DNA of 64,000 nucleotides from contig NC_059471.1 of assembly GCF_018139145.2 (NCBI RefSeq), positions 67,590,020 through 67,654,019 on the forward strand, written 5' to 3'. Numbering within the stretch: position 1 is the first letter of the stretch; each line of letters starts with the position of its first letter. The notes below the pieces were generated by a model that searched no databases, had not been told where the DNA came from, and worked only from the letters and a program-made list of their open reading frames with translations. This document shows, piece after piece, positions 13,201 to 28,200 of this stretch. This DNA comes from Gymnogyps californianus. Its lineage: Eukaryota > Chordata > Aves > Accipitriformes > Cathartidae. A program made the translations under genes and the position numbers.

Positions 13201-16200
13201 AATTTTGTTTGTGGATGTGTTTTGCATTTTGAACTTTCTCAATAGCACAGAGCAAGTGGGGGGGGAGGTATGGTGGGACAAAGGTAAGGGAGAGCAGGGT
13301 CACTTCTTTCTGATATGCTGTTGGTTTATGCCAGATTAAAATGTTTGTGAAACTACTCTGTAATATGCACTGATACCTAAAGAGCCTTGATACTAGAAAA
13401 TGGGACAGTTTCATGGAGCATATTGTTCTACTCTGAGTTTTGAAGTTGGAGGTTGTGTTAAACCACAAAAATACTTGGTTTCTAGGTTGTGCCCTCTCTT
13501 TACCGAATTCCCTTTAAAACGGTGTTTCTTCCAAAAGAAAAGGAAATTGATCAATGAGTCCCAGCATCCTGAGAAAATATTTTTCCATCAGGATAAAACT
13601 AAAGTAATCCTACTTTGGGGGATTTTAGTTTCTAGCCACCTACCCTAAATATTTTTGGTTCTGCTTTGGTTCAGAGAGAACATGAACGGCATGTAAATTT
13701 GTTGTTTTATCCCTTTGCAATGGATTCTACTTTCTGATCTTACTACAGAAATATACGTATAGACAAAAAAAAAAGTATATACTTTAACTGTAGTTTGGTG
13801 TCCATCTTATTGTGGAACATGTTTGTGATGCTTTTAGTACTGCATTCTCCTAGTGGCAATTCAGAACTCGGGATTTCTCAGGATGTGGAAGTCCCTGCGC
13901 GCATTCACTGAGTATAGGATTCCGTAAAAAGAAGGTAGTACATCAACATGCATACATCGAATGTGTAAATCTATGTCAAAAGTGGTCTTCAGTTTCTTCC
14001 TAAATCCACCACAGTGTACAATGTTACGCTTTTGTTACGGTCTGCTTGGTACAAAACAAGACCAGATTACACAGCTCAGAGGTAAAGAGGATTCTTGAAA
14101 TAGGATAGGGTCATCCTATACTCTGTAATCCTGGGAGAAAAAACCCAGATGTATCTGTGGGCAATTAATTTTTCTGTATTGCTTATAAATTGGATGACTA
14201 GCTAAGAATTTGGCCTCTAGCTTTTAGACATTGGAAAGTCCTGTAGTTTTGCCGAGGACTGAATCACTACAGACCAGCCAGGTTTCATTCACAGATTAAG
14301 GGAGTCTTCTTCTGTATGCTTTCTTGCTGGGAACTAGTGATTATTCAACTAATAGATCTGCATTTTTAAGTCATTCTTGCAGAATTATATACAGATTACG
14401 GTTAAGTCAGGAAATGACGTGAGTATACGTTGTGGGGTTTGAGTTTGTTTTTTTTTTCCTTCAAAAAGAATCTTTGGAAATTTTTTATTGATTCATAGAG
14501 ATACACTTAAATCAGCCTGCAAGATATCAACCTATAATAATTTCAAGTATACGTATTTTTTTCCTTCCCTATAGTGTAAAGGGGCAACAGATGTTTTGAC
14601 ATTAATGTGAGGTGTTACATGAAAATTTTAATTTAGAGTAATAGCATGTTTTCTAATGGGGGGGGGGGAGCGACACTTTGCATTTCAGGCTTGATCAGAG
14701 GGCTGAATTTGGTGCTAGCAAATTGGGAAGTAATGTGCATACATAAAGTTTATCCTGGTGACTTTCTATGGTCAGTCTGCATTGCTATTGAATGAGGCAG
14801 TCTCAGCTGCTTCTTCATATTGTGCATGCTTAAGCGTTTTGGGCAGCCAGTTCCCTGGATGAGGGAACTGATTTAAACTGAAAGCTAAAGATTTTTGCTT
14901 GGTTAGGGAACTGATCAAGCTGAAAAGTAATCTGTCTTTTTGGACAGCTGCACAGATTTTAGTTCTACCTGGCAATGGGCAGCTGCAGGCAAGAGGAAGG
15001 GCAGGACTGTTGGTTTTATTGCAAGTGTAGACTTTTTGTGTGGGGTTAAAGTGATTCTGTATTAATGGCCTATAGCTTTGTAGCAAAATTCAGTTTTGTA
15101 GTTGTTGAGAGTTGTAGCTAGGGAAGAGGCTGGAAGGGAGTCACTTGGTTTCCGAGTGAGTGGTAGGCATAGGAGGGAGCAGTGGGACTTGGGGCACATC
15201 TATATGTGGTCCAAATCAATACAATTTAAGTCTCTTGTTAGTACAAATGTGTGCTTTCGATTAATGTTATTCTTGGATGAAAGTACTGGGATACTAGTTT
15301 TCAAGTAAACCTTAGATGCTGAAAGCAGATATTAATTTTGTTTAACAGATTAAGCAAAGATAACTTTTTTTTTTTTTATTGCTTAGCTAAAGCCAGAGCA
15401 GTATTGCTTTTAAATTTTAATACAATGGTCGTGATTTAACATCAATGTTGATAACTGTAATCACAGTTTCCGGCGATTTTGCTTTTCTTTTGTTGCTGGT
15501 CTCCTCAGTAGCCTTTCTCTGCTATTCATTATCTGAGAAATTCTCTCCTAATTAATGAGTGCTTGAAAAACTTTCATGTTGAAAAGACAGAGTAAAGATT
15601 AATTTAATTCTGAGGACTCTGTGTTCCATCCGTTTTTAAAGCTATACAATAGAAAACCTAAATTGATGTCCCTCAGCTAATTTGATTGAAGCTGCGAATC
15701 TACTCCTAGCTGTAATAGGTTGTTTATACAATCCTAAATAAATCAGTTATAAAAAAAAAAAAATTCTAGCATTTTATTTGGTTTTAGATATTTTACCCCA
15801 TACCTGCTTAGGTTGCGTATGCTACGCAATTAACGACTATCATCAGGCAATCTTAGAAGTCATACTTTGGAGTTGGTATGCTTTTTTCATTTGGACATTT
15901 TGCTTAAGACAGAGAGAAGACTTATTTCAAAAACATCCATTTTGAATCCATTCTTGAGATTCCATGCTTAGGCATTTCCATTCAGACAGAACATTCAGAA
16001 GAATAAAAAGAATGTGTGTGGGGTTTTTTCTCCACCCCCCACCCCCCCCACCCCCCTTCCTTTTTGCATCTATGGTCAAGGAACTTTCTAAAACTCTCAA
16101 GTCTTCTGAAATCTGGAAGAATTGTTTGTATTGTTCTGCCAAAATATTTGGACATTGACATTAATTCTTTGTACCTAGTTCTGAAAAATGCATATTTTGG

Positions 16201-19200
16201 GAGTGGTGATAGGAAAGTAGTAGATGCCAAGTTTTTCTTAAAAATACTAAGTTACTGTCATAACTATTTTAGGAAATAGGGCAATTTACCTTGGTATAAC
16301 TGAATTTTGAGTTCTGAACAATTAGTGTAAAGACTTGTAAGCTAGATCTTCAGTCTTAGTCATTCCTCTGCTCGCAGCAGATACTTGAGAAACTGATTGC
16401 TGCAGTGGTGAGTTGAACGAGAAATTGTAGCTGAAAGGAACCCAAGGAAGAGGCTCAGGGGTAGGCAGGGTTTGGTAGCCAGCTTCCTTTTCTTTGTGTA
16501 TTTAAACTGTCAACTTTCATTTAACACCTGAACCATGTCCCCCGGTGCTATAAACTAAAACAATCTATTTTTTAAGCAGAGATATAAATACTTAATGTCA
16601 TTTAGTTAATAGGTAGGCATTGCTGTTCTTTTGAGTACTTCACTGTATGAGACCTCCTTCCTTGTTCTTTTCTCAGAATCAATTAATTTTGAGGAAATAT
16701 ATTAAATAATCTGTTGTTATTTTGTTAAATGATGCCAGTGAATGTATTTTTCATGGTTTGTGAGGCTTTGATATCAATGATGGAAAAGTTTAGATTGCAG
16801 GGGAAGTTTTAAAGAGCTTATCACCAAACAATTTAATTTGTAAAAGATGTCACCTCAAAATTGAAGTCTTACACATTTCATATAATTTGTATCATTAATA
16901 GGTGAACATTATACCAATTATAGGCAAAGCAGACAGCATTTCTAAAACCGAACTACAGAAGTTCAAGAACAAAATAATGAGTGAATTAGTTAGTAATGGC
17001 GTCCAGATATACCAGTTTCCAACTGATGATGAAACCGTTTCTAAAATTAATACCATCATGAATGTAAGTAAATGACAAAAACATTGATATTTCAGTACTA
17101 AAGCATCACTCTCTAATGCTGATTCATGCCTATTCTTTCACCTTTATCTTGAGGCTTATAGGTTTGTATGTAACAAGTTAGTTTATTTTTCTTTCTCCTT
17201 AAAAACCTCATATGTTTTGGTTTTTTTTTTTCCTACTTGCAAATCTTCCTGTCCCTCTGCTGTTGATACCCCTTGTTTTAGGAGGCTTTTTCTTTTCTGG
17301 CTCAGCAACAGCAAAGAGGTTCTGACTCATAAATACTTTTTCTAATTTCTGCATAATTAGTATATAATTACTAATGTAGATGGACAGATTGGCTTTGCTC
17401 TTTTCCTCAGCAAATACTACCTTACATCTGTTAGGGAAGATATTCAAGTGCCTCGTTTCTCCAATTTTCTCTGGTCTTAATGATAGCAAGTTTTCCATCT
17501 GCTTTTTCCTTTTATTTGGTACTTTCATTTGAAATTAGGACAAATTTTCTCTGGGGATTAAAAAGTCAGATATAATTCTGGCTTTTTTACTATTGTCCTT
17601 TCAGATCCTCCCAGGCATATCTGCCAGCTTCAACTAAGCTTGTGAAGCTAGACGTCTTTGCTTTGAGCACTCTCTCTGTATTTGCTGTTCCTGTGCATAT
17701 GTTTGTAGATGCACATGAACGTATGTTTGCATGTACTGGGGTTTCAAAGTAGGGAGGAGGAGCCGGTGTGCTGGAGTGTATGGCTCTGCAGTCCCAACCT
17801 CTGTCACTTGTGCCAGGGAGTGAGGATGTTCAGGCTGTCATTCAGTAACAGGTCCTTCTGCTGTGGGGAAAGGTGGTGGTCTGGTACTTACCCGTTTCAT
17901 GCTCTGCTAGTGATTTATTTTCCAGTTAATGATATTTTTTTTTAATTTGGTCAGTTCTTGTGGGTCAGCACACAGACAGACAGTACCCAGCCTGTATTTC
18001 TGGCCATTTGGCCGAGCCCACAGCAGTAACCATACCTCGAGTTCAAACCCGTGATCATCTCATGACTGTTACTGGGGATATGAACTCTGACTGAAGGCAA
18101 ATCAGAGGGATGTGTTCTAGAGCGGCTTTCTATTTACTGCTGATACTCTTCCTAATGCAGCTCAGGATGTAGTCGGCCGCCTTTGCCACTGGGGCAAACC
18201 TGCTGAATCAGGTCCAACCTGTTGTCCACCAGGAAAACCATGGCTTTTTCTGCAAAGTGCCTTTCCAGACAGTTGGCCCCCAGCATGTGCTGGAGCATGG
18301 GGTTATTCCTCCTGACGTGCAGGACTTGGCATTGCTCTTGTTTGAACTTCATGAGATTCCTGTTGGCCCATTTCTCCAGCCTGTCGAGGTTCCTCTGAAT
18401 TGGCAGCACACCCATCTGGTCTATCAACCACTCCTCCTGGTTTTGTTATTGTAGCTTGGCTTTTGTATCAGTAGTTTGACTAGCTACCGATCTCTTCGAA
18501 GTGGTTTTTGGTTTGAAACTGCCTGTTGGCTTTTCCTGAAATGGTGTTTTTTCCCCCTGATTTATTTCTGAAGTGTTTGCTTTTCAGTTCTGACACCAGA
18601 ATGCTGAGAGATAAGACTGTATTGGTGTGACTCTTACAGGGGCATTTGCCATTTGCCGTAGTAGGAAGTACTGAGGAGGTGAAACTTGGAAACAAAATGG
18701 TGAGAGCTCGTCAGTACCCTTGGGGCATTGTACAAGGTAAATGAATTCTCAAAGGTATTTTTACAAGATTGTTGTTGTTGTTGTTGAAGTATAAAATTCA
18801 CCAATACTAAAAGGGGCTGGTGTTATCCACTGATGCCATATTGATTGTATTTGGGATCAAGAGTTTAAGGAGTTTAGCAATTAATACTTGAGGTGTGCAC
18901 TAACTGGTAGTTTCATCAGCACTGGTGCATCCCTGGAATCAAGCTATGAGATGGTGTATGTAATATTTGGGTAGGTTAGTGTGGTGGCAGTGCCTCTAGC
19001 ACTACCAAATTTCAAAGTTTTATGAATGTCAGTAAAGAAGAGAGGAAAAGAAGAGAGAAATCTATCATTGTTCAACTCGAGCAGGAAATCTGGATGTGTT
19101 GGAACATGTTCACCAGTACTTGACTTAGTGCTTCAATGTGTATATTAGAAATTACAAGGAAGTATAAGAGGTATAATAAACAATGAGATACCTTTTCCTG

Positions 19201-22200
19201 GAAGTATAATTAGTAAACAAAATAAATGAATCTCAATGCTGTTTAAAGTATATTTTGACAATTTTGTTACTTGTGCATAATAATAAAATCTTCCTCTTTT
19301 AACTGATTAGTGGAAAATGAGAACCACTGTGACTTTGTAAAGCTTCGCGAGATGCTTATTTGCACAAATATGGAAGACTTAAGAGAGCAGACGCATGCAC
19401 GACATTATGAGTTGTACAGACGCTGCAGACTGGAAGAGATGGGATTCAGAGACATTGGCCCTGAGAACAAACCAGTCAGGTAAAGGACTTCATGTGCAGC
19501 ACTTGCTTTCAGCATCCATTCACTTCACATTTGACTGTATCAACCCAATACAGAGCAGAGTTCATACATACAATAGGTTTTCTAAGAGGGAAAGATTTTT
19601 TTTTTTTTTTTTTTAATCAGAGTAAGTATGTAGCTGTTCATTCAGTTATCTTCATGGAGAAGTATATGGGATTATATGAGCATTGCTTTTAAAGGCGTAA
19701 AAGCTAGTTATATTTCTGAAATCTTTCTCTTGGAATAAACCTGGTGATTTTAATTTTTGTCATGGAGAACGTCAATTTTCTTCAGGTACATACACTTTAT
19801 GGCTTTTAAATTATTTTCATTATATATTAGCATGCTGTTTTACTTCCTCTCTTAATAATGTCTGATTCTGAACAATGGTTTGATTGGACTCAAAGTTCAG
19901 AAGGAACTGAGGGAAAAACTTTTACAACATCATTGGTTACATTGTTGGCTTCCTACATTATCTGCCATAATAACAAATGTCTAGCCTTTTCAGGTCAAGA
20001 AATCTCTTGCTAGACTGTAGGAAGTTAATAGAGGATTCCAAAGGAAAGTTAAGCAGAGGGTTAGAGACACTTGGTTGTTTCATGTGGTAAAGCTGCTTTC
20101 TGCAGGAGGTATTTACAATTTCTATATCCAGTTTGTTTAATCTTTTATTTCCAATTCTGTCATCTCCCCCTCCCTCTTCCAACTTCCTTTGGTTGTTTTA
20201 TGCATGGGACTGTATTTTGTAAGTGGTTAGAATCCTGATGGGGAAGAACTGATGCTTCAGGAGTTGTTCAAGCCTTCACGGTTTAGCAAAGTGCTGTTAT
20301 TGCATAGTCATGGTGGGAAATACCAACTTAAACCAGACATGAAAACAAAATACGACTTTGCATTAAAAACAGTTTCTAGTGCTTTGAACCAACTGGTTTG
20401 TTTACTTCTTGTTTTACTTAGTGATCAGACTGTCTTTACCCATTCTGTTCTGGTAAAAATAAATGACTTTTAAATGGCTTCCCTCCAAATAGTTGTTTTT
20501 AGTGGCTTGAATTCTTTGCTTTCACCTGTACTTTGCACAGAAGTTCTAAGGCAGTTGCAGTTACTGTAACTCGTAGAGTGTTGGTGGAGCAGCATTTCTT
20601 TCACTTTGACTAGGTCTAATTTGTATATTGTTCAAACAATAATGATTAAATGAGATTAACATGGCCAAGGAAGATGCTGGATGTGGGCACTTCTTTCTGA
20701 AGTCTTAATGTCAAGGCACATTTAAACATTAGTTCATTTAGGTGATCTTGAGCTGACCATAAATCACAACAGTGGTCTCTTGACATTTCTCTTGACTTAA
20801 CAAGAAAGGAATAAATCCTTTTCATAAACAGAGAACCAAAAGTGAATGAGGTTTAAAACCAACTGAAACTGACCATAGACTTTTCATTGGGTTTAGGTTT
20901 AAGTTTAAGAACATACACTAACAGCTGATGTCTTGTTATCTTTGTTTAGGGAAAGCTTTTTTTAGAGATTGTTCATGGCAATATTGGCTGCAGTACCTTT
21001 GGCTTTTCTGAACTTGAATTTCACAATGTACAGCCATCTCAAGATAAGAGTTAAATTATAAAAATGATCATCCACAGAACTGTTTTCTTCCACAAACACA
21101 AGAATTGTCTTTGTAAAACCTCTAAACAGTTTGCATTTTACTAACGGTATAAAGTGGCGGATTTGTATCAGAATATCACAGTATTTTACACTTCAGAAGT
21201 TGGTTTAGAAATGGATTGCTTCATGGAGATACAGAAAAGCGAAGTTCCCTCTGGTGTGTAGTTTTTATGTATGGCTTACTAAATGTCAGTTTATTGAAAG
21301 CTTCGTGACAAGACAATACACTTCATAATTAGTTTTGGTAAATCGCATCTATTGAAAATGTCATTGTTTTGGAAGGATGAGAATAGGTATTCCATAAGAA
21401 TCTAGAAAAATTAACTTTTTCCCAGATTTACTGTGACAGGAAGAGAAAAGTGGGACTGGATCTAGGATGTGTGGTTGTCCCTCAGTTATGTGGCATAGTG
21501 AATGACACTGAGGTCTGAAAGAGAAGGCATTTGGTCTTTTGGGAGTGATGTTTTCTGATACCATAAAAAGGGAAGAGAATTTAGAGGGTCTGTATGTAGT
21601 GTAATTAGCAGACTAATGTAGCTTTACTGATATGGTGTTTTATGAAGCTACTGAGGAAATGATAAAAAGTGTCATCCTCAGCAGTGTGATAGAAAACGAC
21701 TCTTTCCGTAGAGGAAGTTCAGTGCTTCCCATTTTGCTGACTTGTAAATTTAAATATCTTTCAGAATAGGGACTATCCTGTTCTTCTAGGCAAAAATGTG
21801 TTATTGAATTGTCATCCTCTTTGTCCTTAAAGATGTTTACAATATATGCACATGGATTCTAAGAGCTGTAGTTTTAAAATATAGTTAATATTGCATAGCA
21901 GTATATGACTGATGATTAAATTTTCATGCTACTTGTGTAAATAATGATCAAAATGCATGTTGAATTGTCATATTTTGTGCCTGTGAGGTAGCTGTCCGCA
22001 TGCTAAATTTGGTAATCTAAATTGGGTTATTTTATGTAAATTTAGAAAATTTCTGCTAGACTTGAATAATTGGCTGATTTTACTGCACTGGGGTTTGTAG
22101 CATTTGAACATTGACACTTGAGTAGCTAACATGCCCTGCCTTTTGGCATGTCGTGAAAAAGCTGCCTGTGAAGTTCCTGTACCACTCTTTTGGATTTAAA

Positions 22201-25200
22201 AGTACAACAGTAGTTTATTCATCCAAAATTGTACGCCACTGCAAAGCAAAACCAGTAATTCTTGGATTTTCAGCTACCTTGTGAGATAGGTTGTGGGCAG
22301 ACATCTGTAAAGGCTTTCACTCTTACATGTGAAAAAACATGTCGGCAAGCTTTATTTTTTTCTGGGAGACATGGAAAGAGGTGGTTTCAGCACACAGCGG
22401 AAAAATATATTTGCATCTTTCTTACTAGGTGTGAGGAGGGAAAATAAAGACAGTAGTAGTCTGAAGTGACTGTCCTGTGTATACTTTTAAAAATACCTAT
22501 TCCCTAATCCTGTATTTTTTGTGAATTTGTGTCATAATAAGTTTTTAATTTGTTTATTTGCAATTGCATTCTAAGAATTAACTTTTTCAACCAGATTTCC
22601 AGGGAAAATGAAGTTTACATGATCAGTCTGTTAGTCTCTCCCTAGGAACTTATGAAACAACTCTCCATTTTCAAACTTCAGTAAAGGGTTGGATGCTTAC
22701 AGGGGATTACATGGTTAGTGTTCTCACTGCAGGAAAAACAGAAGACCTCTGCTCCTACCAGTTGTTGGCCAGCCAATGTGCATTTGTTGTTAGTAAATCA
22801 TTACCTCTGAATGACGTACTGTCTTTTGAAACTCTGGGGAGCTTGGCAGCACTGCAGTAGGATGAGAAGGTCATGAGTGATGTGGAAGCAGTTAAGGCTA
22901 CTGCACGTGAAAGATCCACGCGAGTACTCACAATAAGTAAAGAGTATTTAGGAAGTATGGAGAGACACTAATTGTAGTGTATTGGGTATTACAATCATTG
23001 AGAGAATAGAACATAAAATCATCCATAGGAATTTGGGCTATTAATTCTGCTGCTTTCAGGACACCTGGTTTATACTGGCACTTTATCAAACCATTATTTA
23101 TTTAAATTGGATAACAATAATTAGCATAACTTAAATTAATGGGTAGTTGGGAACGTACTTAATCTCATTCATATACCTTGCAAAAACAATATACAAAACT
23201 TTTTTATGAAAAGAAGAGTTCAGTCTTATAGTGGGGTATCATTCCAAAAGGTCATGAGAATTACAGTCATGTATGTACCATATCAGATTAGAATAAAACA
23301 TGTAGTAAACCACTTGAAAAACGAAGAATCCACCATATGGTGCTTCAGAGAATAAATGGAATACCATCTAAGGCTAGACTTAGTCATATAGGTATAATTT
23401 GGTTTCCAAGCCATGAAAAGCAGCCAATCAGGAATGGGCTTGGAAAGCCTGTTACAGCAAAGGTTGTGTAATGAAGTCCATGGATGGCAGAGTATTTGGG
23501 GGGTTGGTTTATGCATTTTATGCAGTATCTGTTGGATGTAAAATCTAGGAAGTGCTTTTATTATCATTTTTTAATACTTAAAATTGGGATTTGCATTTCT
23601 TTGTTTTTGAAAAGTAAAGGTAGACCTTTTTTTTGTGTGGATGGTCTAGTCCTGCCTTTTGTGATGGTCCAGTTATGTCCAGTAGGAACATGAATTCCTA
23701 GTTTCAGGTCAATCTCAGCAAGAGATAATTGCTGAGATGTCCTGAATGGAAAAATTGGGGATAGTTGAAAACAGAAATCTAGACATGAAGAGTGCTTCCA
23801 GCCAAACAAACTTCTAAATATATACACACCTAGTAAATTTAGATGTTTGCAAAGGAGGAGAGGATTACTACTGTTTTGAAGTTGGACAGTTTGGAAGTCC
23901 ATTTTCCAATCTAAGCTATGTTGCTGCTTAAGGGGACATTCCTGTTTTGAAAGAAGAAAACTAATAGGCAAGGGTCTGTTGAAAAAAGCTGAAGATTGAT
24001 ATTCAGGCTGTATGCTTGCATATTTGGATTCTCTGATGTTAATCATTCTCTTGTTTAGTTGTTTTTCTGTGCTCATAATTACAATTTGTTCATCATAATT
24101 GCAGTTAAACATAATTGTAACATAAACATCTCAATTTCTCAATATGTGAGCAATCATATATTCCATGCTTTATTCCTCCCTGAAACTGGGATATTCGGAC
24201 TTTGCAGTTCTTGAACAAAAACATGTTTACTTTTCAGTCTGTTTTGAGGATAATGACAGAAAAACGGGAAGGATTCAGTAATGTGAATAAGTTTACATGT
24301 AGAGGAAGGTTGATATGAATCTAGTTGTCTTTTCTAAGAAAGGAAACCTAATATCTGAAAGGCTATTAGACTTCTTCCTTAAGAAGTCACTTGGGAATGG
24401 AGTTCATCTGACCAAATGCAGACCTTTGCATTTGAGCTAAATATTTTAACCTCGTTATGGTAAGACTGAACTGCATCCAAAATACCTGTTTTTCATGCCT
24501 CCGCTGGGAAAATGGTAATTATTTAGATCTACCACATCCTTAGTGTTGCTTAATATCAACTTAGGTAGTTCACTGAGTCAAGGGACCATGCTAAAAATAC
24601 CTGCCACTAGTTAACTTCTAAATTTTTTAGTTTGTCTGATATACCTTAATTGATTGTCGAATGTTATGCAAAAAGTTACAGGTGTAGTTTTCAAATTTGA
24701 AAGCTTTTTTAAATTTAAATGAACAAACTGTAAAATATTGTGTAAATATGTGTTGTTCAAAGCGCACAAACGTGTTCCACTGAGAACTGAATTCACTTCA
24801 GTCAGAGTCTTTATTTATGAACATAACATGTTTGATTTGCATCTTTATATTTAGGCTTCCATGTTCTAAGTCTTACGCAGATAGAAAAACTGTATGTCAC
24901 AGCTATGCTTCTGTAGAAAGGTAGGTGATAGTGCTGTTATGAGGTATGTAATGGATTACTAAGGTGTAGAGTTTCTTCACAATCCCTTCCCTTCCTCCAA
25001 AACCTCAATAAGAATACATTATTTAAATAATTATCTTTAACATCTTAATTTTGCAAGTGGTTTTGTACAGGGTATAAAATTCTAGAGGTCCAACCCAGAA
25101 GAATGAGAGAACCTGTGAATTTGGTTCTCATAATGTGCTACATGAGAAGCAGTGAAACCAGTCTTCAGGTAAACTGAAAAGTGTTTTGCTATGAACAATG

Positions 25201-28200
25201 GATGCAGTAATGTTGGAAGGATTGGCTTAAGATCTGGTGAACTATTTTCCCTTCCTCCCCAAACCTCCTAAAACCAAAGACTGTTTGAATCATTATGTTG
25301 CTGATATGCCAAACACAGAAGAGGAAAGTTTGTTTTAATTTTGTCTTTGTGATTTCAGAACAGTTCAGTCCAGGGGGAGGGGGGATTTAAAAAATACACT
25401 TTTATTTCTCCTCTTCCTTATACATGTAATTTGATTACTTAGTAAATCCAGTGTCTTCAAAGTTAATCTTTTACTAATTTCAAGACAAAATTGCTTTTAC
25501 CTGATCAACTAGCTTAGGTTGAGTCTAAAGATGTCCACATAATGAAATGAAGGTGCGATTGCAGCATGTTAGCTTAGTCTGGCACTTGCCCTAGCGGCTT
25601 TATTGCACCCAAAGGCAGCATGTTAGATAGCAGAACTGACGCAGGGCCTAAAAGTGTGTATAGTGAGATTGCTAGCACTTGAAAAACCTGTGCTGTAGCT
25701 TTATTGTTATTACATATGCTGTCTAAACTTATAGATAGTGTGAATTAATATACCTGTGTGAAAACCTTGCCCTCATTTCACGTGGTAGATACAATTTCAG
25801 GATGACCTAAGTTACTTCACAGCTGATAAAAAAACCACAAATCCGAAAAGGTGGTTGTTCTGAATTTGTTTTGTTGCAATGTATTGCTCAAATAAGACAG
25901 AATAAAAAAAAGTGCTCTGACCTTGAGATCTTACAAACATTAAGTCTGCCTGTGCAAGATGATTCTTCTCTCTCTTTAGATTATATTTTGAATACAAATA
26001 AGAAACTTTAGGATTGAGAAACTGCCCAGTGATCATAAATTTAAATATAGAAGAGAGTTGTTTAAGCTTACTGTTGCTCTAAATAATTAAGTTTTATAAA
26101 ACTTATATAACATTTAAAACATAAACATATATAAAACATTTATAAACTGTTTTAATAGAAGCAGTAAAAGATGATACTTAAAAACTGGTACAAAAGTGTG
26201 TATGTGTATTAAAAATACAAAGCAAATTTAAATATTTGATATACATATATATTTATTTTACATCAGAGTGGAAGGCATGAGATACCTGGCAAAGGACAAT
26301 AACTCATGATAACTGAGAAGGGCTGACTAGTCAGCACTTGGGAAGTGTTAGAAGAGATGAATGATGTAAGAGAATAGCCCCAGAATAAAGAACTAGAACA
26401 TTATCCATGTTTTGATCCGTTCATAAGCCCTATGTCCTACAAGCTACTGGACAGATCCTTTTGTTTTTGTAATAACCATTAGCACAGCTCTGATCCACCA
26501 GTTCTGCCTCTCTGGAATCTTGTGACTTAGAGAAGTTTGTGGTAAATGTTTTGTTGGAAGAACTTGTGTCATTAAGCAGGTATGCTTTTCAAAGATAGTG
26601 TGCTCTTTGGTGTATGAGATACATCTGTGTACAAGATCCGTTCCTTTTTCCCTGAAAAGCAGAACTTTTCCTGCCAGCACTGTGGTGATAGCAGTGGTAG
26701 TATAGACCCTGAAAATGTCAAACTTCTAGTAGTATATGAATAAATTACCAGCATCTTTTAATTTGCTGTGGTATGTGTTGTTATGAAAGAAGTTTCTCAA
26801 TTTCAAGTACCTGTTGTTTGGAGAAAAAAAATTGTCTTGTGTACTGAAATGTCTAGTAGAGTAACTTTTTTTTTTTAAAAAAAAGGGCAGGGAGGCATAG
26901 AAGTAAAAGTAAAGAAATGTTTTAATTACTTGCTGTTTTGTTCTGTTGCCAGATATTTGCTCAATGATCTGAACTAATTTACACCTCCTATATAATTTCA
27001 AATATAAGTGTGGTATGTATGCAGTATATTAGCTTCTAGGAGAGAGGATTCAGGAAAAAAAAGCAGTCTTCAGGTTTTGGCTGATGCATGTTGGAAAGTA
27101 ACCCTATCTTTTGGATGCTGAACTACTTAGGAAATTGTATTTATTCTATATTAATGTACCTCTGCCATATTTAAATTTTGACATTACATAAAGAGAGTGC
27201 TGTATATTTTGAAGGTCATGTTACTTTCCTTCCTTTTCATATAGGATTAACCAGTTTGTTAGTTGTGTTAAAACTCCAGATGCACTGTTTTTGTAATGTC
27301 CTATTTTAAGACTGAGGTTTCACAGTGCAGATGTTTTGGGGGATTTTTCTGGCAATTTCGGTGTCTTATTAATAAGTAACTTAAAGAAAAAGGTTATGCA
27401 TGTTGGAGGCAGAAAGTTATAACTTAAGTCTTTTAGAACATGAGATTCCTAAAGTGCTGTATTTACTTTGAAATGTAAATTGCCCAGGAGCTGTTAGCAT
27501 AAATAATTTTACTCAGGGTTGTTTACTTAAATAAAAATTTAGAAAGGTAAGATGCTTGCTTCTGTTGAGGTTTGTTTATGAATTTTTATGTGGGGAGCTG
27601 TAGAGATTAATATTTCAGATGAATATTAATTGTTTAAATAATGTTCCAGATTGTTGGTTTTCCACATTGAATAAAGCAGCGTGCTGGAGACTTGCTTACA
27701 TTTTTGGACTTCAGTCTACAGGAAGCCTATGAGGCAAAGAGGCACGAGTTCTACCTTGAACTGCAAAGAAAAGAGGAGGAGATGAGACAACAGTTTGTGC
27801 AGAGAGTGAAGGAGAAAGAAGCAATATTGAAAGAAGCAGAGCAACAGGTAAGCATGCCTGTCTGTCTTGAGTTTGTTTGCTGAGATTTGGAACAGTGAAG
27901 TTCTTAGTGAAATCACAACTAGTTGATATTTATAATTTCCTAATACTCTGAGGACTTAAAATCAAAAGCAGATTGATTACACAGATTGATTGGATTAGCA
28001 GATTGACTAGATACAAGCAAACAAGAGAACAAGTCTTACAAGGAGCAGCTGAGGGAACTGAGGTTGTCTAGTCTGCAGAAAAGGAGGCTCAGGGGAGACC
28101 TTATCACTCTCTACAACTGCCTGAAAGGAGGTTGTAGCAAGGTGGGTGTTGGTCTCTTCTCCCAAGTATCAAGTGATAGGATGAGAGGAAATGGCCTCAA

